Below are positions 34,772 to 43,658 of a stretch of 51,693 nucleotides of DNA, in pieces (position 1 is the first letter of the stretch; each line of letters opens with the position of its first letter). Location of the stretch: positions 1 through 51,693 of the forward strand of contig UQYK01000007.1 of the NCBI GenBank assembly GCA_900545285.1, in the 5' to 3' direction. The stretch comes from an uncultured Ruminococcus sp. (GTDB taxonomy: Bacteria > Bacillota > Clostridia > Oscillospirales > Ruminococcaceae). Below the pieces are notes generated by a model. It was not told the origin of the DNA, did no database searches, and saw only the letters and a program-made list of their open reading frames with translations. A program made the translations under genes and the position numbers.

Positions 34772-37204
34772 CTATCGAATCCGCACTGCAAGTGCAGTGA
34801 CTGCGGTCATAATCAGATGATACAAAAGGAAAAACTGCGCCGTCATCTGTCCGTAAGCGCCTGTCACCACATGAATCATTGCCAGCGACAGGCCCAGCAG
34901 TGCAGAAACCACCTGCAAAATCACGCCCATCAAGGCCGCCCGACGCACACGTCTTGCACCCAGGAGCAGATGCGCCGCGCCAAAGCCGGTTCCGCCCACT
35001 GTCATAGACGCGCTGACGCATCCCAGGTCAGAGGTTTCCCGGCTAAACAATTGATGCATGGAGGTAGGAACAATTTTCATCAGATGCTCCGGATAGTCAA
35101 ACAGGGAACTGAGGCGGCGCAGTGTAACCGCATGATCCACTGTGCGGATCACCAGGGCAATCTGCTCCTGCTTCAGCGCGCGCATTTGCCGGAGCACGCC
35201 CGGATCCGGCAGAATCCGGATGGAAAACATTGCTGACAAGACACCGCTGACAGAGAGATAGATGACATCTCCGCTGCCCTCGGCCAGCTCTGCCTCCCGT
35301 GTTTTGGTAGGAAGCCCTTCTACACTGTGGCTTGCCATCATTTCTCTGCCGCCCAGGAGCACGCGGCGGTTCGCAATCCATCCGCACAGCCCCTGTCCGT
35401 CCTCACAGACATATTCTTCCACAGACCGCAGCGATTCCCGATCTGGAATCATTTCTGCAAATGCGCTCTGGAGCATGCTGTCTGCATGCTGTACCAGGCT
35501 GGCCGCATCCAGAAGCACTTCGTCCACCTTTGCGCCGGAAAATACTTTCATGCCCTGAATCTGCACAGAGCCCTTCGGGAACAGATCCGTTGCCTCTACC
35601 AGCAGCGCGTTCATATCAAAGAAATCGTCTACGCTCTGGTATCCCAGCATGGCGCTGTCTGTGGCAGCTGCCTTTTTTGACTCCCGTTCCAGCGGCAGAT
35701 TCACCACAAGTGCGCTGCCGACACAGCATCCGGCCGTGAGAAAAAGAGTCAGCATAGAAAGAAAGACGCTGAACCAGACCGGATGAAACGCTGTTCCCAT
35801 CCGGATTACAGTGAGACCAACTGCAATCACCAGAGACAGCCCGGCTGTAATGGGTAGCATCGGCCGGCAGAATGCATCGGCCATATCTGTGGAATATGTA
35901 TACCGCAGGAAATCACAGAGGGAGTCTGCCCGGCGCACTGCCGCCACAACCGGAAAATCGTGAATGACGCCCCGTGTGAGCTGTTCTGCCGTATCTTCCT
36001 GTGAAACATAAGAAAGCACGCGCTTTTGCCCGTCATGTGAAATCACGTTGCAGTTCCGCAGCGCCCGGCGCACAACCAGAAGCCGCCCCAGCGCATTGCA
36101 AAACATGGCCAGAAGCGCACAGGGCATATACAGGTGTACCATCTCCTGCGCCATGACATCCGGCCATATCACTGCCAGCAAAGCGGCAATCATTGCCGGA
36201 ATCAAGGGCAGCACTGCCATGCTGTCCGTATCTGCATGAAACCGCAGAAAGTTCCGAATCCCGTTTTTCACTGTGGGAAACGAAACGCTCAGCGCCACCG
36301 CACCCAGTGCCAGTTCCAGGCCAGCAAAAATCCGGGGCGTGATCTTCTGCACCAAAACGCCGCCGCCATACACCTCGCCTACTGCAAGCGCAGTGCCGAT
36401 GAGGAGCAGCACCAGAATCGTGACAAAGCGGAAAAAGATCACGCTGCGCAGACTGCGCAGGGTTTTCCGCACCAAATCCATATTATCCGGCTTTAATGCA
36501 GCCGCATCTCCCTGAAAGGTCTGCCGCCGCACCCGCTGCCGCATATTCCGCAGCGGTTTTGTTTCCGATTTTTCGCCGTAGTAGAGTTCTTCTTCCTCTT
36601 CCCAGTTTTTATGGGGCACCGGCCGCTCTGCGGCGGCACCGGCTGCCGGCTTTTTGGCATAGGAAACGTCTGCTGTTCTGCGGCGGCCGCGCCGCTGCTT
36701 TTCCTTGGCGCGCGTGGAATCCTGCATCTGCCGGATACTGGGCTGGTGCCGCTGTTCCGGCTCGTCCGGCTCTGCAAGCTTTACCGCATTGTCATAGCCG
36801 TCATTTTCCGGATAAAGGCTGTGCCGCGTCCGGCTGTCCGCAGACTGTAAATAGGAAACACCGCCCCGATTGATCTTCTGGGTAGGAAATCGTTCCCGCA
36901 GCACCGGAGACGCTCCGGCATCCAGTGCCGCCTGCGCCGCCTTATTTGCCTTGATATGAGAAATGGTAGACTTGATATCCACCAGATCCTCTTCCGGTGT
37001 GGGAGCAGAAACCGGCTCTACTGCGTGATAGCCTGCCCGTTCCTGAGAAATCGGCCGGGACGAAGTGGCAGCTGTCACCAGCTTTTCTGTCTCCAGTGTG
37101 CCGTGAGACAGCGGCCTGTCCTCTTCCCGGCGAATGCCGGAACGTTTTCCGTCAGAATCATATTCTCTTAAAATCTCTTCCAGGGTAAATTTATGATCTG
37201 CCAT
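34772..37204 (-). CDS. P-type-ATPase-like membrane protein lacking catalytic motifs
   Basis: An 810-residue protein. Residues 1-250 are polar, charged and probably disordered. Then come about eight membrane helices (254-278, 292-310, 326-347, 358-383, 447-467, 474-500, 757-780, 785-805) in P1B-type spacing. After the sixth helix AGCCVGSALVVNLPLERE sits where metal pumps have CPC, and NALLVEATDLFPKG sits where they have the phosphorylation loop: DKTGTLT is replaced by EATDLFP (537-543). TGDN is TVDH (688-691) and GDGxND is lost (ASMTVGGTGFGAA). GWIANRRVLLGG resembles the nucleotide domain. It should not pump ions. The start at 37204 has AGGA about 11 nt upstream and GGAGG further away. Coded between rlmB and an LCP gene; a scaffold or sensory role in the envelope is conjecture. 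Confidence 0.78.
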   Translation of the reverse strand: MADHKFTLEEILREYDSDGKRSGIRREEDRPLSHGTLETEKLVTAATSSRPISQERAGYHAVEPVSAPTPEEDLVDIKSTISHIKANKAAQAALDAGASPVLRERFPTQKINRGGVSYLQSADSRTRHSLYPENDGYDNAVKLAEPDEPEQRHQPSIRQMQDSTRAKEKQRRGRRRTADVSYAKKPAAGAAAERPVPHKNWEEEEELYYGEKSETKPLRNMRQRVRRQTFQGDAAALKPDNMDLVRKTLRSLRSVIFFRFVTILVLLLIGTALAVGEVYGGGVLVQKITPRIFAGLELALGAVALSVSFPTVKNGIRNFLRFHADTDSMAVLPLIPAMIAALLAVIWPDVMAQEMVHLYMPCALLAMFCNALGRLLVVRRALRNCNVISHDGQKRVLSYVSQEDTAEQLTRGVIHDFPVVAAVRRADSLCDFLRYTYSTDMADAFCRPMLPITAGLSLVIAVGLTVIRMGTAFHPVWFSVFLSMLTLFLTAGCCVGSALVVNLPLERESKKAAATDSAMLGYQSVDDFFDMNALLVEATDLFPKGSVQIQGMKVFSGAKVDEVLLDAASLVQHADSMLQSAFAEMIPDRESLRSVEEYVCEDGQGLCGWIANRRVLLGGREMMASHSVEGLPTKTREAELAEGSGDVIYLSVSGVLSAMFSIRILPDPGVLRQMRALKQEQIALVIRTVDHAVTLRRLSSLFDYPEHLMKIVPTSMHQLFSRETSDLGCVSASMTVGGTGFGAAHLLLGARRVRRAALMGVILQVVSALLGLSLAMIHVVTGAYGQMTAQFFLLYHLIMTAVTALAVRIR

Positions 37205-37217
37205 GTTTTTGTTCCTG

Positions 37218-38006
37218 TTACGCCTCCTTTTCCATTCGCTGCCGCACTGCCTCATACAGGAAAATTCCAGCTGCTACAGAAGCATTCAGAGAATTTACCT
37301 TGCCGCGCATAGGCAGACTCAGCATTGCATCACAGGTTTCGCCCACCAGACGGCTCATGCCGAACCCCTCGGAGCCAATGACAAAGGCCGTTCCGCCGGT
37401 AAAATCCGACTGGGTATAGGATGCCCCGGCCGCGTCTGTTCCGTAAATCCAGACACCATGTTCCTTTAAGGTTTCCATTGCGGAGACCAGATTTGAAACT
37501 CTGGCCACCGGGAGCCAGCTGGCAGCACCGGCGGAGGTCTTGCCCACCGTTAAGGTGAGAGAGGCGCTGCGCCGCTTGGGAATCACAACGCCGTGTGCGC
37601 CGGCCGCCTCGGCAGTTCGGATAATCGCCCCTAAATTGTGGGGATCCTGGATGCCGTCACAGAGTACCAGAAGCGGCGGCTCTCCCTTTTCTTCTGCCCG
37701 TTTCAACAAATCCTCCAGGGAAACATAGCTCGCACACGCGCCGTCTGCCGCCACACCCTGGTGGACAGCGCCGCCGGTGAGCTGATTGAGCTTAGATTCA
37801 GTTACAATTTTTACCGGAATCTCCCGTTCTTTTGCCATCTGGATAATTTCTTGCAAGCCGCCACTTTCCTGGCTGACATAGATCGTGTCGATCATGGCAC
37901 CGCTGCGCAGCGCTTCCAGCACCGGATTTCTGCCGGCAATCCGATCCTGCTCCTTTGCCGTATCCTTTTCTGTTCCGCGGCGTGAATTCGATCTTCTCTG
38001 ACTCAT
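37218..38006 (-). CDS. rlmB: TrmH/RlmB family rRNA 2'-O-methyltransferase
   Basis: A 262-residue SPOUT enzyme. A charged N-terminal tail is followed by the substrate-binding domain (IAGRNPVLEALRSG, the family's opening) and the knotted domain with LVLCDGIQDPHNLGAIIRTAEAAGAHGVVIPKRRS, FVIGSEGFGMSRLV and LPMRGKVNSLNASVAAGIFLYE. It most likely methylates G2251 of 23S rRNA; other TrmH targets cannot be excluded. ATG 38006 has AGGAGG about 13 nt upstream, a rather long spacing. First gene of the rlmB / P-type-like / LCP unit. Confidence 0.92.
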   Translation of the reverse strand: MSQRRSNSRRGTEKDTAKEQDRIAGRNPVLEALRSGAMIDTIYVSQESGGLQEIIQMAKEREIPVKIVTESKLNQLTGGAVHQGVAADGACASYVSLEDLLKRAEEKGEPPLLVLCDGIQDPHNLGAIIRTAEAAGAHGVVIPKRRSASLTLTVGKTSAGAASWLPVARVSNLVSAMETLKEHGVWIYGTDAAGASYTQSDFTGGTAFVIGSEGFGMSRLVGETCDAMLSLPMRGKVNSLNASVAAGIFLYEAVRQRMEKEA

Positions 38007-38117
38007 AGCGTTTCTGATTCCTCCTGCTTGTTTCTGCATATTCAACCGGTGCAAGAAAGGCGCTGAAAAACAGACACAGGTCTCCCATTCTGTTCCCGGA
38101 TAGAAAACTTTCCTTTT

Positions 38118-38146
38118 ATTATAGCACGTCTCCTGCAAAAACACAA
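38118..38146 (-). promoter_or_regulatory. Promoter of the rlmB unit
   Basis: On the minus strand TATAAT (38123-38118) with TTGTGT (38146-38141) 17 bp upstream. The -10 is perfect and the -35 moderate. Confidence 0.65.
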
Positions 38147-38182
38147 GGGAAAAATGACGGAAAATGCAGAATGCAGAATTTG

Positions 38183-38434
38183 TCACCGCAGGAGCAAAAA
38201 GGCAGCGGCCGTCATGCCGCAGCTCAACAGCACCAAAAGCAGAGAGCGCACCCACTTATGAGAAACGGTCTGCCGCTCCGGAGAGGCTTCCCGCAGCAGT
38301 GCGTGTGCATCTGCCTGTGAAAGCTGCTGCGGAAGCTGTGTAATGCCAGGCTTCAGATAGAACACAGCACGCTCAAAATAGAGACTGTCCGGATGATTCA
38401 CTTCAATAATCTTCTTCTGTACACCTTTTACCAT
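38183..38434 (-). CDS. Small tail-anchored membrane protein, unknown
   Basis: An 83-residue protein. The N-terminal cytoplasmic part begins MVKGVQKKIIEVNHPDSLYFE and contains FERAVFYLKPG; a single hydrophobic helix (about 62-81, WVRSLLLVLLSCGMTAAAFLLL) ends the chain. I recall similar short conserved proteins in clostridia with the pattern EV-x-YFE-KA-x-x-V-KPG but no function. AGGAGG precedes ATG 38434. It is transcribed toward the rlmB promoter with no terminator recognised between. Confidence 0.7.
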   Translation of the reverse strand: MVKGVQKKIIEVNHPDSLYFERAVFYLKPGITQLPQQLSQADAHALLREASPERQTVSHKWVRSLLLVLLSCGMTAAAFLLLR

Positions 38435-38535
38435 GGCGCATTCCTCCTGTTGCTGAAAACTGCACTGTCCGGGCGTTTCCATGACGCGCCGGAGATTTTT
38501 TGTTTCAACAGGAGTATGCACCCGTTTTCACATTT

Positions 38536-39044
38536 TCAAACATCTGGAAAAATGATTTCTGCGCGGCAGTGTGCAATCGGCCTGATTTTGTGGAAAGCTC
38601 TGTTGAATCCGTGGAAAAGTATCGTTATTTCCGGGAAATCAGGCGTTGTGGAAAACGGTGCAATCTTTTTTGCTGCTTTCCACAGGATGTTCACAAAGCT
38701 CAAACTGAAGGTTCCGGGCACTGCTTTAATTCCTCTGCACCGCCCTTAGCATTTTTCAGCATAAATTCCATGTTGGACTGGCCGCCGGCCAGCCACACTT
38801 TTCCGAATACCACATCCTGAAATACAAGATCGTTGACCCGGAGGGTACAGGTCTCTCCGGCAGTAGCCGGCGGCAGCTGTACCTGCCACATGCCGGAGGG
38901 CTGCACCACTGCGGATGCGGACAGCTTTCGCTCCGGGATAGAAACTGTAACTGTTTCCCCCGGTGAACCCGTCCCAAATACAGCTGTATTTTTTTCCTGC
39001 TGAAGTACCATATGATCTGTAAAGATCGGCGCACACTGTATCAT
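38536..39044 (-). pseudogene. Sialate O-acetylesterase (SASA) N-terminal remnant
   Basis: The frame 39044-38700 codes for 114 residues that match the start of sialate/acetylxylan O-acetylesterases: APIFTDHMVLQQEKNTAVFGTGSPGE, a beta-sandwich, then VWLAGGQSNMEFML, which holds the block I serine of the SGNH fold. Full proteins have about 480-640 residues, so the catalytic Asp/His region is missing. After the stop another frame stays open to 38536 with no convincing match, which may be degraded sequence. The start still has GGAAAGGG and a good promoter. It is a truncated gene, likely once active on acetylated sugars. Confidence 0.8.
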
Positions 39045-39123
39045 AATTTTTCCCTTTCCTGAAAGCCGGTGAGCTTCTGACGTTTTTTAGGGGTGCTTTG
39101 CAAACGCGCCCAAAAGCATCCTC

Positions 39124-39153
39124 ATTATACCGGATTTTCGGAAAGAATGTCAA
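39124..39153 (-). promoter_or_regulatory. Promoter of the esterase remnant
   Basis: On the minus strand TTGACA (39153-39148) and TATAAT (39129-39124), both perfect, 18 bp apart. It is divergent from the flavin reductase promoter. Confidence 0.8.
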
Positions 39154-39178
39154 TAGCGCCCGGAAAGCTTTTCGAAAA

Positions 39179-39207
39179 TTGACAATTTGCATCTGACATG
39201 ATACAAT
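39179..39207 (+). promoter_or_regulatory. Promoter of the flavin reductase gene
   Basis: TTGACA (39179-39184) and TACAAT (39202-39207), 17 bp apart, about 85 bp before the start. Confidence 0.82.
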
Positions 39208-39293
39208 AGACAAAATGCACCGCAGGAGTCTTGCCGAAATAACGCGGCAGACTCCCTACACAAACTATCAGCAGAAAGGCAGTGAAATTCCCT

Positions 39294-39905
39294 ATGGCAA
39301 AACAGCATTGGAAAGGCAGCGTCCTCCTGGCACCGGTTCCCCCCACCCTAGTGACCTGCGGCACCATGGAGCACCCCAATGTCCTCACCGTGGCCTGGAC
39401 CGGCGTCCTGGCCACCCATCCGCCCATGACGTACATTTCCGTCCGACCCACCCGGTATTCGTATGGCATCATCCGGGAGCGTCAGGAATTCGTAATCAAT
39501 CTTCCCACCTCCGCTATGATGCAGGCCACAGATTTCTGCGGTGTCCGCAGCGGCAGAGATACCGACAAATTCGCCGTATGCGGCCTTACGCCGGAGCCGG
39601 CGCAAACGGTACAGGCACCGCTGATTGCACAGTGTCCGGTCAGCCTGGAATGCCACGTCACAAGCATGAAGGAACTAGGGACGCACACCGTATTTGAAGC
39701 AGAAATCACTGGTGTCAATGTGGAAGAAGCCTTTCTGGACAGCAAGGGCAAGCTGAATTTGCAGCAATGCGGCCTTTTGGCATACGCCCACGGAGAATAC
39801 TTTTCGCTGGGGCGAAAGCTGGGCAACTTCGGCGACTCCGTTCGCAAAAAGAAAAAGCACAAAAAGGCACCGGCAAAGAAAAAGACACCCCCGGCAAAAA
39901 AATAA
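39294..39905 (+). CDS. Flavin reductase family protein (FMN-binding)
   Basis: A 203-residue flavoprotein of the flavin reductase-like / flavoredoxin fold. It shows KGSVLLAPVPPTLVTCGTMEHPNVLTVAWTG, ISVRPTRYSYGIIRERQEFVINLP and ATDFCGVRSGRDTDKF, all typical of FMN-binding members in anaerobes. The last 20 residues are a basic tail of Lys, Pro and Ala (KKKKHKKAPAKKK), not usual for the family. ATG 39294 is preferred, though its AAAGG site is 14 nt away; a GTG at 39282 lies only 2 nt after that site. Confidence 0.88.
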   Translation: MAKQHWKGSVLLAPVPPTLVTCGTMEHPNVLTVAWTGVLATHPPMTYISVRPTRYSYGIIRERQEFVINLPTSAMMQATDFCGVRSGRDTDKFAVCGLTPEPAQTVQAPLIAQCPVSLECHVTSMKELGTHTVFEAEITGVNVEEAFLDSKGKLNLQQCGLLAYAHGEYFSLGRKLGNFGDSVRKKKKHKKAPAKKKTPPAKK

Positions 39906-39996
39906 CCGGATTTTCGAGGGCTTCGGAACCCATTTTCCCTTTTGGCAGAAGCATTTCCAGAAGAAAATGAAATTCCGGGAAATCGCCGCTTTTGCC

Positions 39997-40024
39997 TTGA
40001 CTTTTTCCGGATTTGTGGTATAAT
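39997..40024 (+). promoter_or_regulatory. Promoter of the tepA-like gene
   Basis: TTGACT (39997-40002) and TATAAT (40019-40024), 16 bp apart. The transcript leader before ATG 40138 is about 105 nt. Confidence 0.78.
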
Positions 40025-40137
40025 ATAGAGGTATGCTGGAGGCGGTGTCTCTGCTGCATAGTTTCCCGAATTGGGGGAATCCTATGAAAAACGATGGATT
40101 GCATCACTGGTTTTTCAAGGAAAGGAGCTTTTCCCCT

Positions 40138-40854
40138 ATGACAGCAGAGAAAAAAGACAACACCGACCGTTCCGGCACAGAAGAACAGCTGGATCAGGCA
40201 CAGCTGATTGAAGAGACCGGCTCTGTCCGCTCTCAGAATGCAAAGCATCTGATTCACTGTCTCACGATAATCGGACAGGTAGAAGGGCACAACATCCTGC
40301 CGGAGGATACCAAGACCACGAAGTATGAGCATATTCTCCCGGCATTGGTGGCAATTGAACAGGACCGCAGCATTCAGGGGCTTTTGATCCTGCTCAACAC
40401 CATGGGCGGCGATGTAGAAGCCGGGCTTGCCATTGCAGAAATGATTGCCGGCATGAAAACCCCCACCGTTTCACTGGTCATCGGCGGCGGACATTCCATT
40501 GGCATTCCTCTGGCTGTGTGCGCTGACCGCTCTATGATCGTCCCCTCTGCCTCCATGACGGTGCACCCGGTTCGCACCAGCGGATTGGTGCTGGGTGTCC
40601 CCCAGACTGTGGTCTATTTCGAAAAAATACAGGAGCGCATCAACCATTTTATTTTGCAGCACAGCCGGATTTCCGCAGAGGATCTCAGCCGCATGATGCT
40701 AAACACCCAGGAACTGGCCACCGATATCGGTACGGTGATCTCCGGTGCAGAGGCCGCCGCATGCGGCCTGATCGATCAGATCGGCACGCTGCATGATGCA
40801 ATTGAAGCGCTTTATCATCTCATAGAAACCCGGGAACCACGCTATCCGGAATAA
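40138..40854 (+). CDS. tepA: ClpP-family protease, TepA/YmfB-like
   Basis: A 238-residue serine protease of the ClpP/SppA fold, similar to Bacillus TepA (translocation-enhancing protein). GLLILLNTMGGDVEAGLAIAEMI is the conserved oxyanion region, S120 lies in VIGGGHSIGIPLA, and H143 lies in MTVHPVR. No signal peptide, so cytoplasmic. TepA-type proteins in Firmicutes are often coded next to ftsK/spoIIIE, as here. ATG 40138 has AAAGGAG 10 nt upstream; the open frame begins earlier without a site. Confidence 0.88.
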   Translation: MTAEKKDNTDRSGTEEQLDQAQLIEETGSVRSQNAKHLIHCLTIIGQVEGHNILPEDTKTTKYEHILPALVAIEQDRSIQGLLILLNTMGGDVEAGLAIAEMIAGMKTPTVSLVIGGGHSIGIPLAVCADRSMIVPSASMTVHPVRTSGLVLGVPQTVVYFEKIQERINHFILQHSRISAEDLSRMMLNTQELATDIGTVISGAEAAACGLIDQIGTLHDAIEALYHLIETREPRYPE

Positions 40855-40929
40855 GAATCTGTCTCTCATAGAATTTGTTCCGAATCCAGGCAGCTGCACC
40901 GGAAAGCGCTTGAAACACACATGCGTGCG

Positions 40930-40966
40930 GATGCGGACAGGCCGTTTTACCCTGTCCGCATCTTTT
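40930..40966 (+). terminator. Terminator between tepA and ftsK
   Basis: GATGCGGACAGG (40930-40941) pairs with 40951-40962, 12 bp with a 9-nt loop, then TTTT. Extra pairing outside (GCATGC on both sides) may lengthen it. Its position rules out the earlier ATG codons as the ftsK start. Confidence 0.88.
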
Positions 40967-41026
40967 CGCATGCACCCTGTGACAGCAAGTGCGGCACGCG
41001 TGGCTTCCCCAGAAAGGGAGCATAAA

Positions 41027-43642
41027 TTGGCAAGAAAACCAGCTTCATCCAAGAAGAAAAAAACAGCCGCTGCAAAAAAAACGCCGGCGAAAAAGGCAGC
41101 TTCTGACAGCGGCCGCACCGCAAAGGAAGCGGCACTGGAAAAACTGAATCAAAAGCAGTTCGGAAACGCAAAGTTCCAGTCCGTCATTTTGTTTTCCTGC
41201 GCGATTCTGTTTTTTCTGATCGCGTTTATTCACGGGAGTGCCGGCTGGTATTTTCTCCACCGCTTCGTCCGGGGCATCTTCGGATTTTCCGTGATTCTGG
41301 TTCCGATTTTTCTGGTGGTATCCGCCTATTACGCAGAGCACCGGAGCGGAATGTCCCTGCCACGGCGGCTGATTTTCAGCTTTGGCATTACCATTCTCAC
41401 CAGCAGCTTTGTACAGATTTTATTTGTCGGCGGCATTGAAAAGAAAACATTTTTCCGCGCTGTGGGCTACTTATATCAGACTGCCGCCGATAATGCCTTT
41501 ACCAGCGGCGGCGTGATCAGCGTTATTCTGACCTATCCGCTGATCCGGATTCTGGGCACCGTGGGGGCTCGGATTGTCATTGTTGTCCTGCTCTTCATCG
41601 CCATTATGTGGATGCTGGACTGGAGCATGGGACAGCTGTGGTATTACATCATGCTGCCGTTCCGAAAGCTCCGGGCGTTGTGGAATCAGGAGCCGGACTG
41701 GGCTGATGAAATCCCGGATTCGGACATTCCGCCTGAAGAACCGGAATTTTTGCTGCCGCCGAAAAAGCAGGTGCAGAAGGAAAAGAAAAAGTTCCAGATG
41801 CCAAAGCTGTTTTCCGGGGCTTCGCCGGAAGAGGATGCCGAATTGATACCGGAGCCTACTGTAGCAGATGAAGCACAGCAGCCGGAGGACGATCTTCTGC
41901 CGCCGGATCTGGACGCTATGATCCGCGGCAGCTATTATACGGATACAGCATCCCCGCAGAATGCAGGTGCCGCACCGGAAAATTTCGATATGGATGTGGA
42001 TATTCCCATTCCCACAGACTTCCCGGCCGGTGCAGCAGACGCTCTGGTTTCTCCGGAGGAACTGCTCCGGGATCCGCCGGAGCTGGCATCAGCGGAACAA
42101 GCACCAGCTGTTCCGGTACAGCAGCCGGCACCCATTCCCGTAAAGCCCTATCAGATTCCGCCGATTGACTTTTTACAGCCCGGCATCAGCCGTTCCGGAG
42201 ATCCTGCCGCCGAGCAGGAACTCAAGGAAAATGCCGGTATTCTGGTGGATACACTCAACAGCTTCGGCGTTTCTGTTCGCATTACCGGGATTTCCAGAGG
42301 CCCATCTGTTACACGGTACGAAATTCAGCCTGCCGCCGGCATCAAGGTTTCCAAGATCACCGGCCTTGCAGATGACATTGCCCTTTCCCTGGCGGCACAG
42401 GGCGTTCGAATGGAAGCACCGATTCCCGGAAAGCCGGCCATCGGCATTGAAGTGCCAAACAATCACAAGGACACCGTTTCGCTCAGGGAAATCCTGGAGA
42501 GCGACAACTTCCGCAATTCCAAGAGCAAGCTGTCCTTTGCAGTGGGACGCGATATCGCAGGCAATGCAATTGTAGGAGACATTGCACGGCTGCCCCATAT
42601 GATTATCGCCGGCGCAACCGGTTCCGGTAAGTCTGTCTGCACCAACTCCATCATCATGAGTATCCTGTACCATGCAAAGCCGGACGAAGTCAAGCTCATT
42701 CTCATTGACCCGAAAATCGTAGAATTTACTGTATACGAAGGCATTCCGCACCTGCTGATTCCGGTAGTAACAGATCCGAAGAAGGCGGCCGGTGCCTTAA
42801 ACTGGGCGGTGCAGGAAATGCAGCGGCGGTACAATCTCTTTGCAGAAAACAGCGTCCGCGATCTGGGCGATTACAACGCTGCTGCCGCACAGCCGGGCAG
42901 CACGCTGGAATACATGCCGCAGATTGTGGTAATTATTGACGAGCTGGCAGACCTGATGATGACTACCTCCAAGGAAGTGGAAGACGCCATCTGCCGTCTG
43001 GCACAAAAGGCACGTGCCGCAGGCATGCACCTGATTATTGCAACCCAGCGTCCTACCACAGATATCATCACCGGCCTTATCAAGGCAAACATCCCCAGCC
43101 GGATTGCGCTGTCTGTAATGTCTCAGGTAGATTCCCGTACCATCCTGGATACCGGCGGCGCGGAAAAGCTGCTGGGACACGGCGATATGCTGTACTTACC
43201 TAACGGAAAAATCAAGCCCACCCGTGTACAGGGCTGCTTTACCTCCACAAAGGAAATCGAAAAAGTGGTGGACTTCATCAAGGAACAGACACAGACCTCC
43301 TACAGCAGCGAAATCATGGAACAGGTGGAAAAAAGCATTCCGGTCACAAAGGCGGAACAGAAGGAACAGCGTGCTGCCGCAACCGCTTCTTCCTCCGATG
43401 CGCCGGAGCCGGGAAGCGATGAAGATGTCTTGGAGCATGCCATTGAAATTGTGGTAGAAGCCGGCCAGGCCTCCACCTCCTCGCTTCAGCGGCGGCTGAA
43501 GCTGGGCTATGCCCGTGCAGCCCGCATGATGGACGAACTGGAGCAAATGGGCATAATCGGCCCCTATGAGGGGGCGAAACCGCGGCGCGTACTGATGACC
43601 AAAGAACAGCTTGCCGAACGAAAAATGCGGCGGCTGCAATAA
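41027..43642 (+). CDS. ftsK: DNA translocase FtsK/SpoIIIE
   Basis: An 871-residue septal DNA pump. A basic N-tail (SSKKKKTAAAKKTPAKKA) leads to four membrane helices (about 45-230), then an acidic, proline-rich linker (about 260-390), the alpha/beta motor with Walker A GATGSGKS (529-536) and Walker B VVIIDELADL (about 634-643), and a C-terminal gamma winged helix (about 800-860, SSLQRRLKLGYARAARMMDELE) that reads the polar KOPS/SRS sequences. The start is TTG 41027, with AAAGGGAG 6 nt upstream; in-frame ATG codons further up lie in or before the terminator. It moves DNA through the division septum. Confidence 0.95.
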   Translation: MARKPASSKKKKTAAAKKTPAKKAASDSGRTAKEAALEKLNQKQFGNAKFQSVILFSCAILFFLIAFIHGSAGWYFLHRFVRGIFGFSVILVPIFLVVSAYYAEHRSGMSLPRRLIFSFGITILTSSFVQILFVGGIEKKTFFRAVGYLYQTAADNAFTSGGVISVILTYPLIRILGTVGARIVIVVLLFIAIMWMLDWSMGQLWYYIMLPFRKLRALWNQEPDWADEIPDSDIPPEEPEFLLPPKKQVQKEKKKFQMPKLFSGASPEEDAELIPEPTVADEAQQPEDDLLPPDLDAMIRGSYYTDTASPQNAGAAPENFDMDVDIPIPTDFPAGAADALVSPEELLRDPPELASAEQAPAVPVQQPAPIPVKPYQIPPIDFLQPGISRSGDPAAEQELKENAGILVDTLNSFGVSVRITGISRGPSVTRYEIQPAAGIKVSKITGLADDIALSLAAQGVRMEAPIPGKPAIGIEVPNNHKDTVSLREILESDNFRNSKSKLSFAVGRDIAGNAIVGDIARLPHMIIAGATGSGKSVCTNSIIMSILYHAKPDEVKLILIDPKIVEFTVYEGIPHLLIPVVTDPKKAAGALNWAVQEMQRRYNLFAENSVRDLGDYNAAAAQPGSTLEYMPQIVVIIDELADLMMTTSKEVEDAICRLAQKARAAGMHLIIATQRPTTDIITGLIKANIPSRIALSVMSQVDSRTILDTGGAEKLLGHGDMLYLPNGKIKPTRVQGCFTSTKEIEKVVDFIKEQTQTSYSSEIMEQVEKSIPVTKAEQKEQRAAATASSSDAPEPGSDEDVLEHAIEIVVEAGQASTSSLQRRLKLGYARAARMMDELEQMGIIGPYEGAKPRRVLMTKEQLAERKMRRLQ

Positions 43643-43658
43643 ATGAGGGAAAACATAC

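Noticed and set aside
38580..38700. Several TTTTCCAC / GTGGAAA motifs considered as DnaA boxes or an origin
   Set aside because: None fits TTATCCACA well, and no dnaA or dnaN genes are near. It is probably decayed esterase sequence.
40033..40137. N-terminal extension of the TepA-like protein
   Set aside because: The open frame starts at the promoter -10 region without a ribosome site; ATG 40138 has AAAGGAG at 10 nt.
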